Shown: piece by piece, positions 36,350 to 46,653 of the stretch
How positions within the stretch are numbered: position 1 is the stretch's first letter
Layout: the number at the start of each line of letters is the position of its first letter
From: Verrucomicrobiota bacterium
Lineage (GTDB): Bacteria; Verrucomicrobiota; Verrucomicrobiia; Opitutales; Opitutaceae
NCBI GenBank assembly: GCA_014584295.1
Contig: JACTNC010000058.1
Coordinates: 62,001-126,000 of the forward strand
Direction of reading: 5' to 3'
DNA: 64,000 nt
Translations under genes and position numbers: made by a program
The notes under the pieces: generated by a model
The model's database searches: none
Told to the model about the DNA's origin: nothing
What the model saw: only the letters and a program-made list of their open reading frames with translations

Positions 36350-36515
36350 GGAGGGGCGCGCTTCGTCGTGATCCGTTTTGGACTGGAGCGTGGCGGGAGC
36401 TTCCAGCTCCCTTTCCGATTTTCGCAGGTCAGAAGCTCTCGAAACGGACTTCGATCTTTGGGACCTGGAAGGTCCCGCTACTCTTCAAACAGGTCACGAC
36501 GAAGCGTGACCCTCC
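36350..36515 (+). repeat. Compound inverted-repeat element in the 36120-36606 intergenic region
   Basis: An outer arm at 36350-36374 (GGAGGGGCGCGCTTCGTCG...) pairs with 36492-36515 (...CGACGAAGCGTGACCCTCC) with few mismatches. Between them are two perfect hairpins: GGGAGCT-TCC-AGCTCCC (36395-36411) and GGGACCT-GGA-AGGTCCC (36460-36476). CCGTTT (36373) can also pair with AAACGG (36442). The whole can fold as a closed multi-branch structure. It lies between the divergent sialidase-like and dehydrogenase genes. It could be a MITE-like mobile repeat or a structured RNA; the rest of the 487-bp gap shows no gene. Confidence 0.6.
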
Positions 36516-36606
36516 TGGTTTCAGAGGGTTCAATCTCCTGGTGGACGCCGATTTCGATACTTGAATCGCAGCGCCTCAATCTGCACGCATTGAGGTACCG
36601 GTTTCC

Positions 36607-37566
36607 ATGTCTCGAATCCTCGTCACTCCGCGATCCGTCACTGCACACGGGCATGTCTCCCTCGACCGGCTCGAAGCCTGTGGGCATGAGATCGTACTCG
36701 GTCCCAAGGGGCGCCAGCCATCTGAAGAGGAATTGCACGAGCTTCTGCCCGGATGCGCCGGCTACCTCGCGGGTGTCGAGCGCATCACCGCGGGTGTGCT
36801 GTCGGCCGCAGCCCCGACCTTGCGCGCGATCAGCCGCAATGGCACAGGCACGGATGGCATCGATCTTTCCACGGCTCGCACTCTGGGCATCGAGGTGTTG
36901 ACGGCCTCGGGCGCCAATGCACGGGGCGTTGCCGAGCTGACCATCGGACTGCTTTTCGCGCTCGCCCGAGGAATTGTCTCTGGAAATGCCAGCGTGAAAC
37001 GCGGCGGATGGGATCGATCGCCTGGCTTCGAGGTCGCCGGTCGCACCCTGGGTGTGCTCGGCCATGGTAATGTCGGACGGCAGGTATCCGCGCTCGCGCT
37101 CGGCCTTGGCATGCGTGTCATGGTCCACGATCCGGTGCTTCCGCCCGCCCTGGCGGGATCGCAATCCAGCGCCAGCGGCCCAGAACGCGCGGTCACATTC
37201 GCAACCTTTGAGGAGACCCTGAGCCAGGCCGATGTCCTGACCCTGCACTGTCCTCCTCCGACAGGCGGCAGACCCTTGCTGAACAGCACCACGCTCGCCG
37301 CGATGCGGCGCGGTAGTTGCATCATCAACACCGCGCGCTTCGACCTGATCGACGGTGCCGCTGTCCTCGATGCACTGGAGAGCGGACAGATTGCCGGGCT
37401 GGCCCTCGATGTCTTCTCACAGGAGCCACCTGCGAGATCCGCCCTGCTCGACCACCCCAAGGTCATCTGCACGCCCCACATCGGCGGATTCACCACTGAA
37501 AGCATCGACCGCGCCATGGACGTCGCCGTGGGCAACCTGATCACAGCACTTGGGCCCCCTGCCTGA
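36607..37566 (+). CDS. NAD-dependent D-2-hydroxyacid dehydrogenase
   Basis: A 319-residue enzyme of the phosphoglycerate dehydrogenase-like family. The Rossmann motif GRTLGVLGHGNVGRQ (about residues 146-160) and the active-site residues are present: Arg in MRRGSCIINTARFDLID, Glu in LDVFSQEPP and His in CTPHIGGFTTES. It reduces a 2-keto acid or oxidises a D-2-hydroxy acid with NAD(H) in the cytoplasm. Length is typical for the short type without regulatory domains. It stands alone between the structured repeat and the AraC gene. It may complete the metabolism of a sugar acid, as the family includes glyoxylate and gluconate 2-reductases. Confidence 0.92.
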   Translation: MSRILVTPRSVTAHGHVSLDRLEACGHEIVLGPKGRQPSEEELHELLPGCAGYLAGVERITAGVLSAAAPTLRAISRNGTGTDGIDLSTARTLGIEVLTASGANARGVAELTIGLLFALARGIVSGNASVKRGGWDRSPGFEVAGRTLGVLGHGNVGRQVSALALGLGMRVMVHDPVLPPALAGSQSSASGPERAVTFATFEETLSQADVLTLHCPPPTGGRPLLNSTTLAAMRRGSCIINTARFDLIDGAAVLDALESGQIAGLALDVFSQEPPARSALLDHPKVICTPHIGGFTTESIDRAMDVAVGNLITALGPPA

Positions 37567-37841
37567 AGTCACTTCAGTTGAAAGCCTATGGTGCTTACGT
37601 AGGAGGAAGCGTCATCCGCTTCACCGCCGACACATTGCCGTACAAAGTCGTGGTGTGTGAACAGAAGCCGACAGAGGGAAATCCATACGCCCGGCGACGC
37701 TGAATCTCAGAAACAACGAGCCGCTGGCTCCGAAGTTCGAAGGGCTGTTTCTGGAGTAGCGCAGATTCATCACGGAGAGTCGGCGATACGTGAACGAGAG
37801 CTGTCTTGCCTGCGCAGCCGATCGTCGCCATCTTCCATGGC

Positions 37842-38747
37842 ATGCCCATCCCCGAGGCCACTTCTGTCGAAGCGTTTAGCAGCTACGTCGGTGGGAAGCG
37901 GATCAAGCAGAGCCAGGGCAAGGCATGGCACGGCATCAAGGCCTGGCTTGGCGAGCCTCTCCGACATGTCGACACCGTGCCGCTGCCTGCAGTGAGCGAG
38001 ACCGCGCTCGCATGGACCGCATCCGGAGAAGCGGAGTTTCAGGAGCGGGAAGGAGATGGGCCCTGGACAACGCATCACATCAAGCGAGGTTCCTTTTTTC
38101 TCACATCCGGCGGCGCACCGTATGAATGCCGATGGCGCACTCTGACTTCAGATCCCTTCATCACGCTGCAGGTGTTCGTTGAACGACCCCTCCTGCAGCA
38201 GGCCTTGGAAGAGGAGCTCGGCGCCAATGCCCAAGACGCACAAATACGGGATCTATCTGCTTTCACAGACCCGGACCTTTCCTGGTTGATGGAGCAGGTC
38301 CACGTTGAATTGCTCCGTCGCAAGGCGAGCGCTCTGCGAGTCCAGGGCCTGGCCCACATGATTGCGACGCATCTCGCAAGAAAGTACGCCTACACCCCGG
38401 AAGGTGCAAAATCGTCGAGCCCGGCACTGCCCGGATTCAAGCTGCGCCAGATCACCGATGCCCTGAACAAATGCCTGGCAGAGGAGTTCAGCCTGACCGA
38501 ACTCGCGGAAATGGCAGGCCTCAGCAAGTATCACTTCTGCCGGCTTTTCAAAGAGGCCACTGGCGTATCTCCTTCCCAATACCACCTAAACCTCCGCATG
38601 GATGCAGCCCGTCGCCTGTTGAGGGAAAGTGACGCGAGCGTGGTGAACATTTCACTGGAAGTGGGATACAACAACCCCAGCCGATTTGCTCAGCTTTTTC
38701 ACCGTGAGACGGGCATGACGCCGAGCGAATACCGTCGGAAGCGCTAG
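37842..38747 (+). CDS. AraC-family transcriptional regulator
   Basis: About 302 residues. The frame is open to a TTG at 37806; the ATG at 37842 is used here. The N-terminal 180 residues form a cupin-like sensing domain. The C-terminal 100 residues carry the two helix-turn-helix units of the AraC family: FSLTELAEMAGLSKYHFCRLFKEATG and ASVVNISLEVGYNNPSRFAQLFHRETGMTPSEYRR. It is transcribed toward the aldo/keto reductase cluster 200 bp downstream and probably controls it in response to a small ligand. It also lies at the end of the glycan island, so a role there cannot be excluded. Confidence 0.92.
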   Translation: MPIPEATSVEAFSSYVGGKRIKQSQGKAWHGIKAWLGEPLRHVDTVPLPAVSETALAWTASGEAEFQEREGDGPWTTHHIKRGSFFLTSGGAPYECRWRTLTSDPFITLQVFVERPLLQQALEEELGANAQDAQIRDLSAFTDPDLSWLMEQVHVELLRRKASALRVQGLAHMIATHLARKYAYTPEGAKSSSPALPGFKLRQITDALNKCLAEEFSLTELAEMAGLSKYHFCRLFKEATGVSPSQYHLNLRMDAARRLLRESDASVVNISLEVGYNNPSRFAQLFHRETGMTPSEYRRKR

Positions 38748-38950
38748 CACGCGGATCCCCCAGTTCTGTAATCAGCCAGAAGAGCGAAATCGGTCGCCCT
38801 GGCAGACCCTCCTGGCTGAGCCTTCGACAGCGAAAACGACGTTTTGCGCAACATCGATATAGGTGACGCAACATCCTATGAGACGCATTGCCGCCAGCGC
38901 GATATAGTCGTGCCGCAACAGAGCCAATCTCTCGGAAACAAAGAATCACC

Positions 38951-39994
38951 ATGAACACATTGAACCATCAAAACAGTCGTCGGGATTTCCTCAAACTTGG
39001 CGGAGCCGCTGCGGCAGGCGCACTTCTGGCCAATTCAGCCATCCCTGCACTTGGTCAGGGCAGCAATACCGGTCGTCGGGCAACGTCTGGCAAGAGTCCG
39101 CTCACGAAACTCAACAACGGCATTGAGATGCCGGTGCTGGGTGTTGGCTGTTTCAATCTCCCAACCATCCAGGCGGCCGACATCATCCATTTTGCCCTGA
39201 CCAACGGTTATCGACTGGTGGATACCGCCGCAAACTACGGTAACGAGAAGGAGGTCGGCGAAGGGATCGCACGCAGCGGCGTTCCCCGTTCCGAGTTGTT
39301 CATCACCACCAAGCTCTGGATAGAGAATTTCGGATACGACGAGGCCCTGCGCGCCTTCGACGTGAGCCTGAAAAAGCTGGGCCTGGACTACCTCGATCTC
39401 TACCTGCTGCACTGGCCGGTGCCGACCGATTTCGACAAGACCATCGCGGCTTACAAGGCGCTGGAGAGGCTGTATGCCGAAAAACGCATCCGCGCCATCG
39501 GAGTGTCCAACTTCAATCCCGACCACCTGCAAACGCTCGCCGAACGCACGGAGATCGTGCCGGTCCTCAACCAGATCGAACTGCACCCCTTCTTCGCCCA
39601 GCAGGCCGCGCGGGAAGCCAACGAAAGCCGTCGCATCAAGACAGAATCCTGGTCACCGATCGGCGGAGGCTTCATCAATCTGCCCAAGGACCCGACCAAC
39701 ATCGTCCGGCTCCTTGAGAATAGGACGATTGTCGAGTTGGGACAGAAATACCGAAAGATGCCCGCGCAGATCGTTCTTCGCTGGCACATCCAGCACGGCT
39801 TCATCGCAATTCCAAAGACCCAGCACTACGAGCGCTTGCTGGCCAATATCGACATCTTCAGTTTCGAACTGAGTAACGAAGAAGTCGCCGCGATCGACGG
39901 ACTGAACCGCGATCTGCGTGCCGGTCCCGATCCCAGATCCTTCGATGTTCCCGCGTTCAGGGCCATCCTCGAAAGGCGAAGGGCGAACGGCTGA
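38951..39994 (+). CDS. Aldo/keto reductase with twin-arginine signal
   Basis: About 347 residues from the ATG at 38951; the frame extends to a TTG at 38888, which would bury the signal. The N-terminus has a twin-arginine motif (SRRDFLKLGG) and a hydrophobic stretch ending in ALGQG. The reductase barrel shows the full catalytic tetrad: Asp and Tyr in LVDTAANYGNE, Lys in ITTKLW, His in LLHWPVP. It resembles 2,5-diketo-gluconate reductase-type AKR5 enzymes. NADPH-dependent reduction of aldehydes or ketones is expected, yet the signal predicts export in folded form. First of a run of same-strand reductase genes. Confidence 0.88.
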   Translation: MNTLNHQNSRRDFLKLGGAAAAGALLANSAIPALGQGSNTGRRATSGKSPLTKLNNGIEMPVLGVGCFNLPTIQAADIIHFALTNGYRLVDTAANYGNEKEVGEGIARSGVPRSELFITTKLWIENFGYDEALRAFDVSLKKLGLDYLDLYLLHWPVPTDFDKTIAAYKALERLYAEKRIRAIGVSNFNPDHLQTLAERTEIVPVLNQIELHPFFAQQAAREANESRRIKTESWSPIGGGFINLPKDPTNIVRLLENRTIVELGQKYRKMPAQIVLRWHIQHGFIAIPKTQHYERLLANIDIFSFELSNEEVAAIDGLNRDLRAGPDPRSFDVPAFRAILERRRANG

Positions 39995-40068
39995 TCCCAG
40001 TCGGGATGCGCGAAGGTTCCATGCCAAAGAAGCGCGCATCCTGGCTCCAAATCCATAGGAGAAACAAA

Positions 40069-41262
40069 ATGAGCATTCTAAAACAGACGCTGGCGCTTGC
40101 GCTGATCATCGCGCCCCTCGCAAAAGCCGAGCCAACCCACGATGCAGGATCCGCCAGTTCGGCGCAAATTGCCTACCGGTTTGACCCAAACAACAGTGTC
40201 AAAGGTTCCGAGACACTTTTCACCGGAGACGTTCAGGTTGACCGACTCTTTCCCTCCAATGAGGCCATTCACTTTTTTGGCGCGTATGTCACATTTCAGC
40301 CCGGCGCCAGAACCGCCTGGCATCTTCACCCTGCCGGGCAGCACATGATCGTAACTCAGGGTGTGGCGCTGACCGGAACAAGGGATGGGACGATCATCCG
40401 ATTCAAGGCCGGTGATACCGTTTGGTGCCCACCCGATGTGGAGCACTGGCACGGCGCAACGCCTGAGGCATCAATGACTCATCTTGTGATCACCGGAATC
40501 AAGGACGGTCAAAACGTGATATGGAGGGAGAAGGTCACCGATGAGCAATATCTCAGCGCCGTCGCAAGCACTTCAGAAGAAAAAGCCATGAACAAAAATC
40601 CATCATTCAGCCTCAAATACCAGGCCATCGTTCCCATTGCCGCCTTCACGGCGAGCGGGGACCTCGCCAAACTGAAATCCGCCCTGATTGCGGGGCTGGA
40701 TCAAGGTTTGACCGTCAACGAGATCAAGGAAGTTCTCGTGCAGCTCTACGCTTACGCCGGATTCCCCCGAAGCCTGAACGGCATCAGTACTTTCATGAGC
40801 GTTCTTGAAGCGCGCAAGGCGAATGGAATCAACGACACGCCAGGCATGGAAGCGAGTCCGCTGCCCTCGAACAGAAGCAGCATCGACCTCGGAACCGAAA
40901 ACCAGACCAGGCTCATCGGTGCGCCGGCCGCGGGTGCCTATATCGCATTTGCTCCGGCAATCGACCAGTTCCTCAAGGGCCACCTCTTTGGTGACATCTT
41001 TGGCCGCGACAATCTCGACTTCCAAACCCGTGAAGTTGCAACGATCGCGGCGCTGGCCAACATGGACGGAGTCGGTTCCCAGTTGCAGGCGCATTTTCGA
41101 ATCGGACTCAATGTCGGCCTCACGAAGGCACAGCTTGATGGCTTGATTGAGGTGCTCGCTGACAAAGTCGGGCAATCACAGTCAGCCAATGCCGCGAAGC
41201 TTCTGATGGAGATCCTGCCCCGAGAGTCACCTGGCGGAGCGGGCAAAGGAAGTTCAAGATGA
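40069..41262 (+). CDS. Secreted cupin-carboxymuconolactone decarboxylase (CMD) fusion protein
   Basis: About 397 residues from the ATG at 40069, which has AGGAG 7 bases before it; an upstream ATG at 40006 lacks this. A signal peptide ends in LAKAEP. Residues about 55-150 are a cupin with metal-binding histidines (GARTAWHLHPAGQH and DVEHWHGATPE). The rest contains two CMD-like segments (VNEIKEVLVQLYAYAGFPRSLNG and FQTREVATIAALANM...LNVGLT). CMD proteins are gamma-carboxymuconolactone decarboxylases or AhpD-like antioxidant enzymes; the cupin-CMD fusion has no settled function. It lies 74 bp after a reductase gene, in the same direction. Confidence 0.87.
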   Translation: MSILKQTLALALIIAPLAKAEPTHDAGSASSAQIAYRFDPNNSVKGSETLFTGDVQVDRLFPSNEAIHFFGAYVTFQPGARTAWHLHPAGQHMIVTQGVALTGTRDGTIIRFKAGDTVWCPPDVEHWHGATPEASMTHLVITGIKDGQNVIWREKVTDEQYLSAVASTSEEKAMNKNPSFSLKYQAIVPIAAFTASGDLAKLKSALIAGLDQGLTVNEIKEVLVQLYAYAGFPRSLNGISTFMSVLEARKANGINDTPGMEASPLPSNRSSIDLGTENQTRLIGAPAAGAYIAFAPAIDQFLKGHLFGDIFGRDNLDFQTREVATIAALANMDGVGSQLQAHFRIGLNVGLTKAQLDGLIEVLADKVGQSQSANAAKLLMEILPRESPGGAGKGSSR

Positions 41263-41379
41263 TCAGCAGCGTCGGAATGGGAAGCCGTTTACCCGTGCTA
41301 CTCGGCAAGTCGCCTGAATGCGCGTCGGATTTCCCATGACGGCACAATCGTCGCCCCCACTTACACAAAGAAGAATATC

Positions 41380-42282
41380 ATGAGTACAACCAATCGATCA
41401 ATTACTCTCAATAGTGACGTGAAGATGCCGGCACTCGGTCTCGGCGTTTTCCTTTCTCCGGCGGAACAGACCGCAGGAATTGTCAGCACCGCCATCCAGC
41501 ACGGCTATCGTCTAGTCGACACCGCCGCAGCTTATCTGAACGAGAGGGCGGTCGGCGAAGGCATAAGAAATAGCGGCGTGCCCCGCAGTGAGCTGTTTAT
41601 CACGACAAAGCTCTGGCCAGGGCAGTACGGCTACGATGATGCGATGCGGGGCTTCGAGGGAAGTTTGTCACGCCTCGGTCTGAATTACATCGATCTTTAC
41701 CTCCTGCATTGGCCGGTGCCGACCGACTTCGCTGCCACAATCCAGTCGTATCGAGCAATCGAAAAGCTCCGGGCCGACGGACGCATCCGCGCCATCGGCG
41801 TCTGCAATTTCATGCCACAGCACCTGCAGAAATTGCAGGAAGAAACCGGATTGGTGCCTGCCTTGAACCAGATCGAATTGAACCCTTTCTACACACAGCC
41901 GGAGACTCTCGCCGAAAATGCGAGACTCGGAATCGTCACCCAGGCGTGGGCACCCATCGGAGGCACCTACCTGCGCAACAGGAACGCAGTCACCAATGGA
42001 TCGGACAGTCCCCTGACGCATCCTCTGGTCATCGAGCTCGCCCGAAAATACGGCAAGACTCCTGCACAGATCGTCATCCGGTGGCATCTGGATCACGGTT
42101 TCTCGGCAATTCCCAAGTCAGTGCGCTCCGAGCGCATCATCGAGAACTTTGATGTTTTCGACTTCACGCTCACTCCGGAGGAAATTGCCCGAATCGATGC
42201 GCTCAACACGGGCGTCCGGGCAGGAGCCGACCCTGAAACGTTTACCGCCGCCACCTATCCCATCAATGTCGACGCTCAGTAG
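41380..42282 (+). CDS. Aldo/keto reductase (AKR5-like), cytoplasmic
   Basis: A 300-residue barrel enzyme without a signal. The tetrad is intact: Asp and Tyr in LVDTAAAYLNE, Lys in ITTKLW, His in LLHWPVP. The cofactor-binding end SAIPKSVRSERIIENFDVFDF matches NADPH-using members. It closely resembles the exported reductase at 38951 in order and length of segments, so the two are probably paralogs. The ATG at 41380 follows AAGAA. It is 25 bp upstream of the RibD_C-type reductase. Confidence 0.92.
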   Translation: MSTTNRSITLNSDVKMPALGLGVFLSPAEQTAGIVSTAIQHGYRLVDTAAAYLNERAVGEGIRNSGVPRSELFITTKLWPGQYGYDDAMRGFEGSLSRLGLNYIDLYLLHWPVPTDFAATIQSYRAIEKLRADGRIRAIGVCNFMPQHLQKLQEETGLVPALNQIELNPFYTQPETLAENARLGIVTQAWAPIGGTYLRNRNAVTNGSDSPLTHPLVIELARKYGKTPAQIVIRWHLDHGFSAIPKSVRSERIIENFDVFDFTLTPEEIARIDALNTGVRAGADPETFTAATYPINVDAQ

Positions 42283-42307
42283 CCCGGCAGGGAACAACGA
42301 CAAGTCC

Positions 42308-43009
42308 ATGAGACCAAGACTGATTTGCCACATGACCAGCAGCATCGACGGACGTGCACTCGTGCCTCTCTGGCATCCCGTCGATGTTGTGCCTGCAGGC
42401 CTCTGGGAATCTGCCAGAGCGCGGCTCGGAGCCGACGCATCCATCATGGGTCGCATCACCGCATTGGAGTACGCAGAAGGCAAATCTCCGTATCCGGCAA
42501 CAACCGAAGTGATCGAACGCGTCGATCATCTCCCGGATCCTGGTCCGGCCAAGTGCACCGTCGCCATCGATCCGGGTGGATCCCTGAGCTGGGGGCGCAG
42601 CAACATCGACGGCGCGCCAATCATCGTCGTCGTTGTGGAATCGACGAGCGATCGCTACCTCGCCGGATTGCGCTCCGAAGGCATCTACTATCTCTTCGCT
42701 GGCAAGGACAGGATCGACCTCGGTCTCGTTCTCGACAAGCTCGGTGCACTCGGCATCCGACAGTTGTACCTCGACGGTGGTCCTGCCACCAGCGGACGAT
42801 TTCTGCACGCAGGTCTTATCGACGAGATCAGCCTTCTCCTGCTTCCCGCGCTCGACGGCTACACCGGGGCGCCCGCCATATTTGAGTTCCAGGGCGAACG
42901 CGACAACCCACCGTTCCCTGTCACCCGATTGACGCTCAAGTCATCTGAAGTGCTCGACGGTGGGGTTCTGTGGCTTCGCTACGATGTTCAAAACCGACCC
43001 GCGTCGTAG
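42308..43009 (+). CDS. RibD C-terminal / dihydrofolate reductase-like family protein
   Basis: About 233 residues from the ATG at 42308; the open frame reaches back to 42149 but overlaps the preceding gene. MTSSIDGR near the start, LGADASIMGRITALEY and QLYLDGGPATSGRFLHAGLIDEISLLLLP are the NADPH-binding and substrate segments of the stand-alone RibD_C family. Members reduce small heterocycles or unknown metabolites. It follows an aldo/keto reductase by 25 bp and precedes another by 46 bp, so all are likely one operon. No riboflavin-pathway genes are near, so a role in riboflavin synthesis is unlikely. Confidence 0.88.
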   Translation: MRPRLICHMTSSIDGRALVPLWHPVDVVPAGLWESARARLGADASIMGRITALEYAEGKSPYPATTEVIERVDHLPDPGPAKCTVAIDPGGSLSWGRSNIDGAPIIVVVVESTSDRYLAGLRSEGIYYLFAGKDRIDLGLVLDKLGALGIRQLYLDGGPATSGRFLHAGLIDEISLLLLPALDGYTGAPAIFEFQGERDNPPFPVTRLTLKSSEVLDGGVLWLRYDVQNRPAS

Positions 43010-43055
43010 ACTCCCGCACGTTCTCTTCCACAGTTTTCAGTGAAAGGAAACCCTC

Positions 43056-43967
43056 ATGACCCAACGCACAATTCCCACCATCCGATTGAACAACGGTGTG
43101 AGCATCCCGCAGATCGGATTCGGCACCATGAATCTGTCGGCTGTTCGCGACAACAGCCCTGAGAGCCACGAAGTCACGGCGAAAGGGATCGCAGCGGCGA
43201 TCGCCGCCGGCTACCGGCACTTTGACACGGCCCAGATGTACGCGAACGAGAAGGGCCTCGGGCTGGCCATCGCCAGGTCAGGCCTTCCCCGCAATGAGTT
43301 CTTCCTCACCACCAAGCTCGGCAATGGCAATCATCGGCCAGACGACGTAAGACGCTCCTTTGAGCAGAGTCTCGTGGACCTCGGCGTCGAGCAGTTGGAC
43401 CTGTTCCTGATGCACTGGCCACTCCCAACCCTGTATGGCGGAGACTTTGTGTCGACCTGGCGGGCCATCACCCATCTCGTCGATGAAGGCTTGCTGCGTG
43501 CCGCTGGCGTTTCGAACTTCAATCCCGATCACCTGCAGCGGATCATTGACGAGACAGGACGCGTGCCCGTCGTGAATCAGATTGAGGTTCATCCCTACTT
43601 TGGAAACCGCCCGGTCTTCGCCGCATGCGCCTCACACGACATCGCAATCGAGGCCTGGAGCCCTCTGGGCCAGGCCTCGGTGCTGGCAGATCCCACGATC
43701 GCGGACATCGCACGGAAGCACAACCGATCGACGGCTGAGATCGTGCTCCGCTGGCACACGCAGCAGGGTCGCATTGTGATCCCGAAGACCGCGACTCCTG
43801 CCCGCATGGAGCAGAACATCGGCGTCTTCGATTTCACGCTCCCGCCCGAGGATCTCGCAGCCATCGATTCGCTCAACAAAGGCGAAGCCGGCAGGCGCGG
43901 ACCCAACCCCGAAACCTTCGCATGGATTCCAACTTCATCCAACCCCACTCCAAAGATAAACCCATGA
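43056..43967 (+). CDS. Aldo/keto reductase
   Basis: A 303-residue cytoplasmic reductase. The catalytic Asp and Tyr are in HFDTAQMYANE, the Lys in LTTKLGNG and the His in LMHWPLP. Cofactor-binding VIPKTATPARMEQNIGVFDF is present. The start has an AAGGA-type ribosome site about 9 bases upstream. Its stop codon overlaps the ATG of the following SDR gene (ATGA), showing translational coupling. It is less similar to the two AKR5-like paralogs upstream, lacking the ITTKLW form. Confidence 0.92.
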   Translation: MTQRTIPTIRLNNGVSIPQIGFGTMNLSAVRDNSPESHEVTAKGIAAAIAAGYRHFDTAQMYANEKGLGLAIARSGLPRNEFFLTTKLGNGNHRPDDVRRSFEQSLVDLGVEQLDLFLMHWPLPTLYGGDFVSTWRAITHLVDEGLLRAAGVSNFNPDHLQRIIDETGRVPVVNQIEVHPYFGNRPVFAACASHDIAIEAWSPLGQASVLADPTIADIARKHNRSTAEIVLRWHTQQGRIVIPKTATPARMEQNIGVFDFTLPPEDLAAIDSLNKGEAGRRGPNPETFAWIPTSSNPTPKINP

Positions 43968-44725
43968 ACATATCATTCAAAGACAAGGTGGCCTTCGTGA
44001 CTGGCGGCGCCGGCGGCATCGGTTTCGCAACGGCCCGAGCCTTTGCCGATGCCGGCGCAGCGGTTGCGATTACCGATATCAACGAGGCAGCTGCCAAAGT
44101 GGCTGCTGCAAGGTTGATCGAGTCCGGCCATCGGGCCATCGGGCTGCACTGTGATGTCGCCAACGAAGATTCAGTTGCCTCAGCGATCGCTGCAACAGTA
44201 TCCGCCTTTGGCCGGCTTGATGCCGCCTACAACAATGCCGGTTTGCATGCGCCGAGCATCGAAACTGCCGACGCACTTGCCGAGGACTTCGACCGCGTTA
44301 TCGCGGTCAACCTGCGCGGTGTCTGGGCCTGCATGAAGCACGAGCTTCGCCAGATGCGGAAGCAAGGCAGCGGCGCCATCGTCAATTGCTCCTCGCAGAG
44401 CGGTCTCGCGGGCATCGCGGGCCTCGGGGCCTACACGGCATCCAAGCATGGCGTGATTGGATTGACCAAGGCCGCGGCGCTCGAGTACGCGCGCAAGGGC
44501 ATTCGCATCAATGCCATTTGTCCGGGCACCATCAACACTCCGATGGTCACCAAGGCAATGGCGGATCATCCCGTTGCGATGCAGGCCGTCATCGACGAAA
44601 TTCCGCTCGGACGGATGGGGACGCCGGAGGAAATCGCTTCGGCCGTTCTCTGGCTTTGCAGCCCGGGCGCCGGGTTCATGATCGGGCAGATCGTCGCACC
44701 CGATGGCGGCTACACGGCGCACTGA
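43964..44725 (+). CDS. Short-chain dehydrogenase/reductase (SDR)
   Basis: About 253 residues. The ATG at 43964 overlaps the stop of the reductase before it by 4 bases. Classical SDR motifs are present: cofactor site VTGGAGGIGFA (Gly-x-x-x-Gly-x-Gly), YNNAG, catalytic Ser in NCSSQSG and the Tyr-x-x-x-Lys pair in AYTASKHG. The C-terminus MIGQIVAPDGGYTAH is typical of full-length enzymes. It oxidises or reduces alcohols/ketones with NAD(P)(H). It ends the operon that begins at about 38.9 kb. Confidence 0.94.
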   Translation: MNISFKDKVAFVTGGAGGIGFATARAFADAGAAVAITDINEAAAKVAAARLIESGHRAIGLHCDVANEDSVASAIAATVSAFGRLDAAYNNAGLHAPSIETADALAEDFDRVIAVNLRGVWACMKHELRQMRKQGSGAIVNCSSQSGLAGIAGLGAYTASKHGVIGLTKAAALEYARKGIRINAICPGTINTPMVTKAMADHPVAMQAVIDEIPLGRMGTPEEIASAVLWLCSPGAGFMIGQIVAPDGGYTAH

Positions 44726-44879
44726 GGCATGGCGCGGTCAATTCCCTTCGGGGGCCGTTGTGAACTTTCATCGACACGCGATACATACTTTTCTGGTTCC
44801 TCGCTCTTTTCAGTGGGTAACGGGCAGGTCGAGACAGCAGTCGCTCAAGATCGATTTTTGCTTCGCTCCAGATATCGGA

Positions 44880-44952
44880 GGCCTCACACGAAGCTGCGAA
44901 GAAAACCAGCTATTCATAAAGTCCTTCGGGCCTTCGTGACTTCGTGTGAGCC
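44880..44952 (+). repeat. Palindromic TTCGTG-rich repeat, copy 1, in the 44726-45101 gap
   Basis: The left arm GGCCTCACACGAAG...CGAAG (from 44880) is complementary to the right arm CTTCGTGACTTCGTGTGAG (to about 44950). The same element recurs between 61.3 and 63.3 kb. It sits in the 376-bp gap between the SDR and the next reductase; no gene is seen in that gap. Confidence 0.7.
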
Positions 44953-45089
44953 ATGTTTCTCGCAACGTTCATCTGCACTGGCTGCCCCAGCCTATCTTTC
45001 CAGTCAGCCCCCTGCTCATCGGGAACCTCCCCGAGTACCCGCTTTCTCCTAACCTTCAATACACTGAAAACAGCGAAAAACATGAATAA

Positions 45090-46118
<1,029 letters not shown>

Positions 46119-46179
46119 GTGCTTGCAACGGTGTCCGGCTACGAGTTGCTCTTCCCTGTCCCGCGATATGAACGTCTCT

Positions 46180-46629
46180 CCGGCTGAAGCCGGGACTCCG
46201 TGCAGGGTAGCGCAAATTCCCGTTCGGAGTACCGCCTTCAGGCGGTTCGATTGCCCCAGACTAGGGTACATGACATTCTTGACCCGCTCCGCAAATTAAT
46301 CGTCTCTCCGGCTGAAGTCGGGACTCCGTGCGAGGTAGTGCAAGTTCCCGTTCGGAGTCCCGCCTTCAGGCGGTTCGATTGCCCCAGATTGGGGTGCATG
46401 ACATTCTTGACCCGCTCCGTAAATTAATCGTCTCTCCGGCTGAAGCCGGGACTCCGTGCGAGGTAGCGCAAATTCCCGTTCGGAGTCCCGCCTTCAGGCG
46501 GTTCGATTGCCCCAGACTAGGGTACATGACATTCTTGACCCGCTCCGCAAATTAATCGTCTCTCCGGCTGAAGCCGGGACTCCGTGCAAGGTAGCGCGAA
46601 TTCCTGTTCGGAGTACCGCCTTCAGGCGG
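46180..46629 (+). repeat. REP/BIME array upstream of the RAYT gene: four cores, 128-bp period
   Basis: Four copies of a 66-bp core start at 46180, 46308, 46436 and 46564, exactly 128 bp apart. Each core is two REPs facing each other: hairpin CCGGCTGAAGCCGG followed by GACTCCG, then the complement CGGAGTCC and hairpin CCGCCTTCAGGCGG. The two stems differ at paired positions, preserving base pairing. Spacers of 62 bp are near-identical to each other. Short open frames inside (for example 46200-46427) are products of the repeat, not genes. Confidence 0.88.
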
Positions 46630-46653
46630 AACCTCCTGCACAAGCAAAAACAA

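Noticed and set aside
36167-36901. 244-codon frame over the structured repeat and the start of the dehydrogenase
   Set aside because: It crosses the palindromic element and overlaps the dehydrogenase in another frame; Ser/Arg-rich without pattern.
37842-38747. The AraC protein at 37.8 kb as the regulator of the six-site promoter family
   Set aside because: No copy of the motif precedes it or its nearest genes, and its neighbours are reductases; the link is only proximity.
46200-46555. Repeated 75-residue open frames within the REP array
   Set aside because: They are copies of the repeat unit in one frame, with no independent start signals or family similarity.
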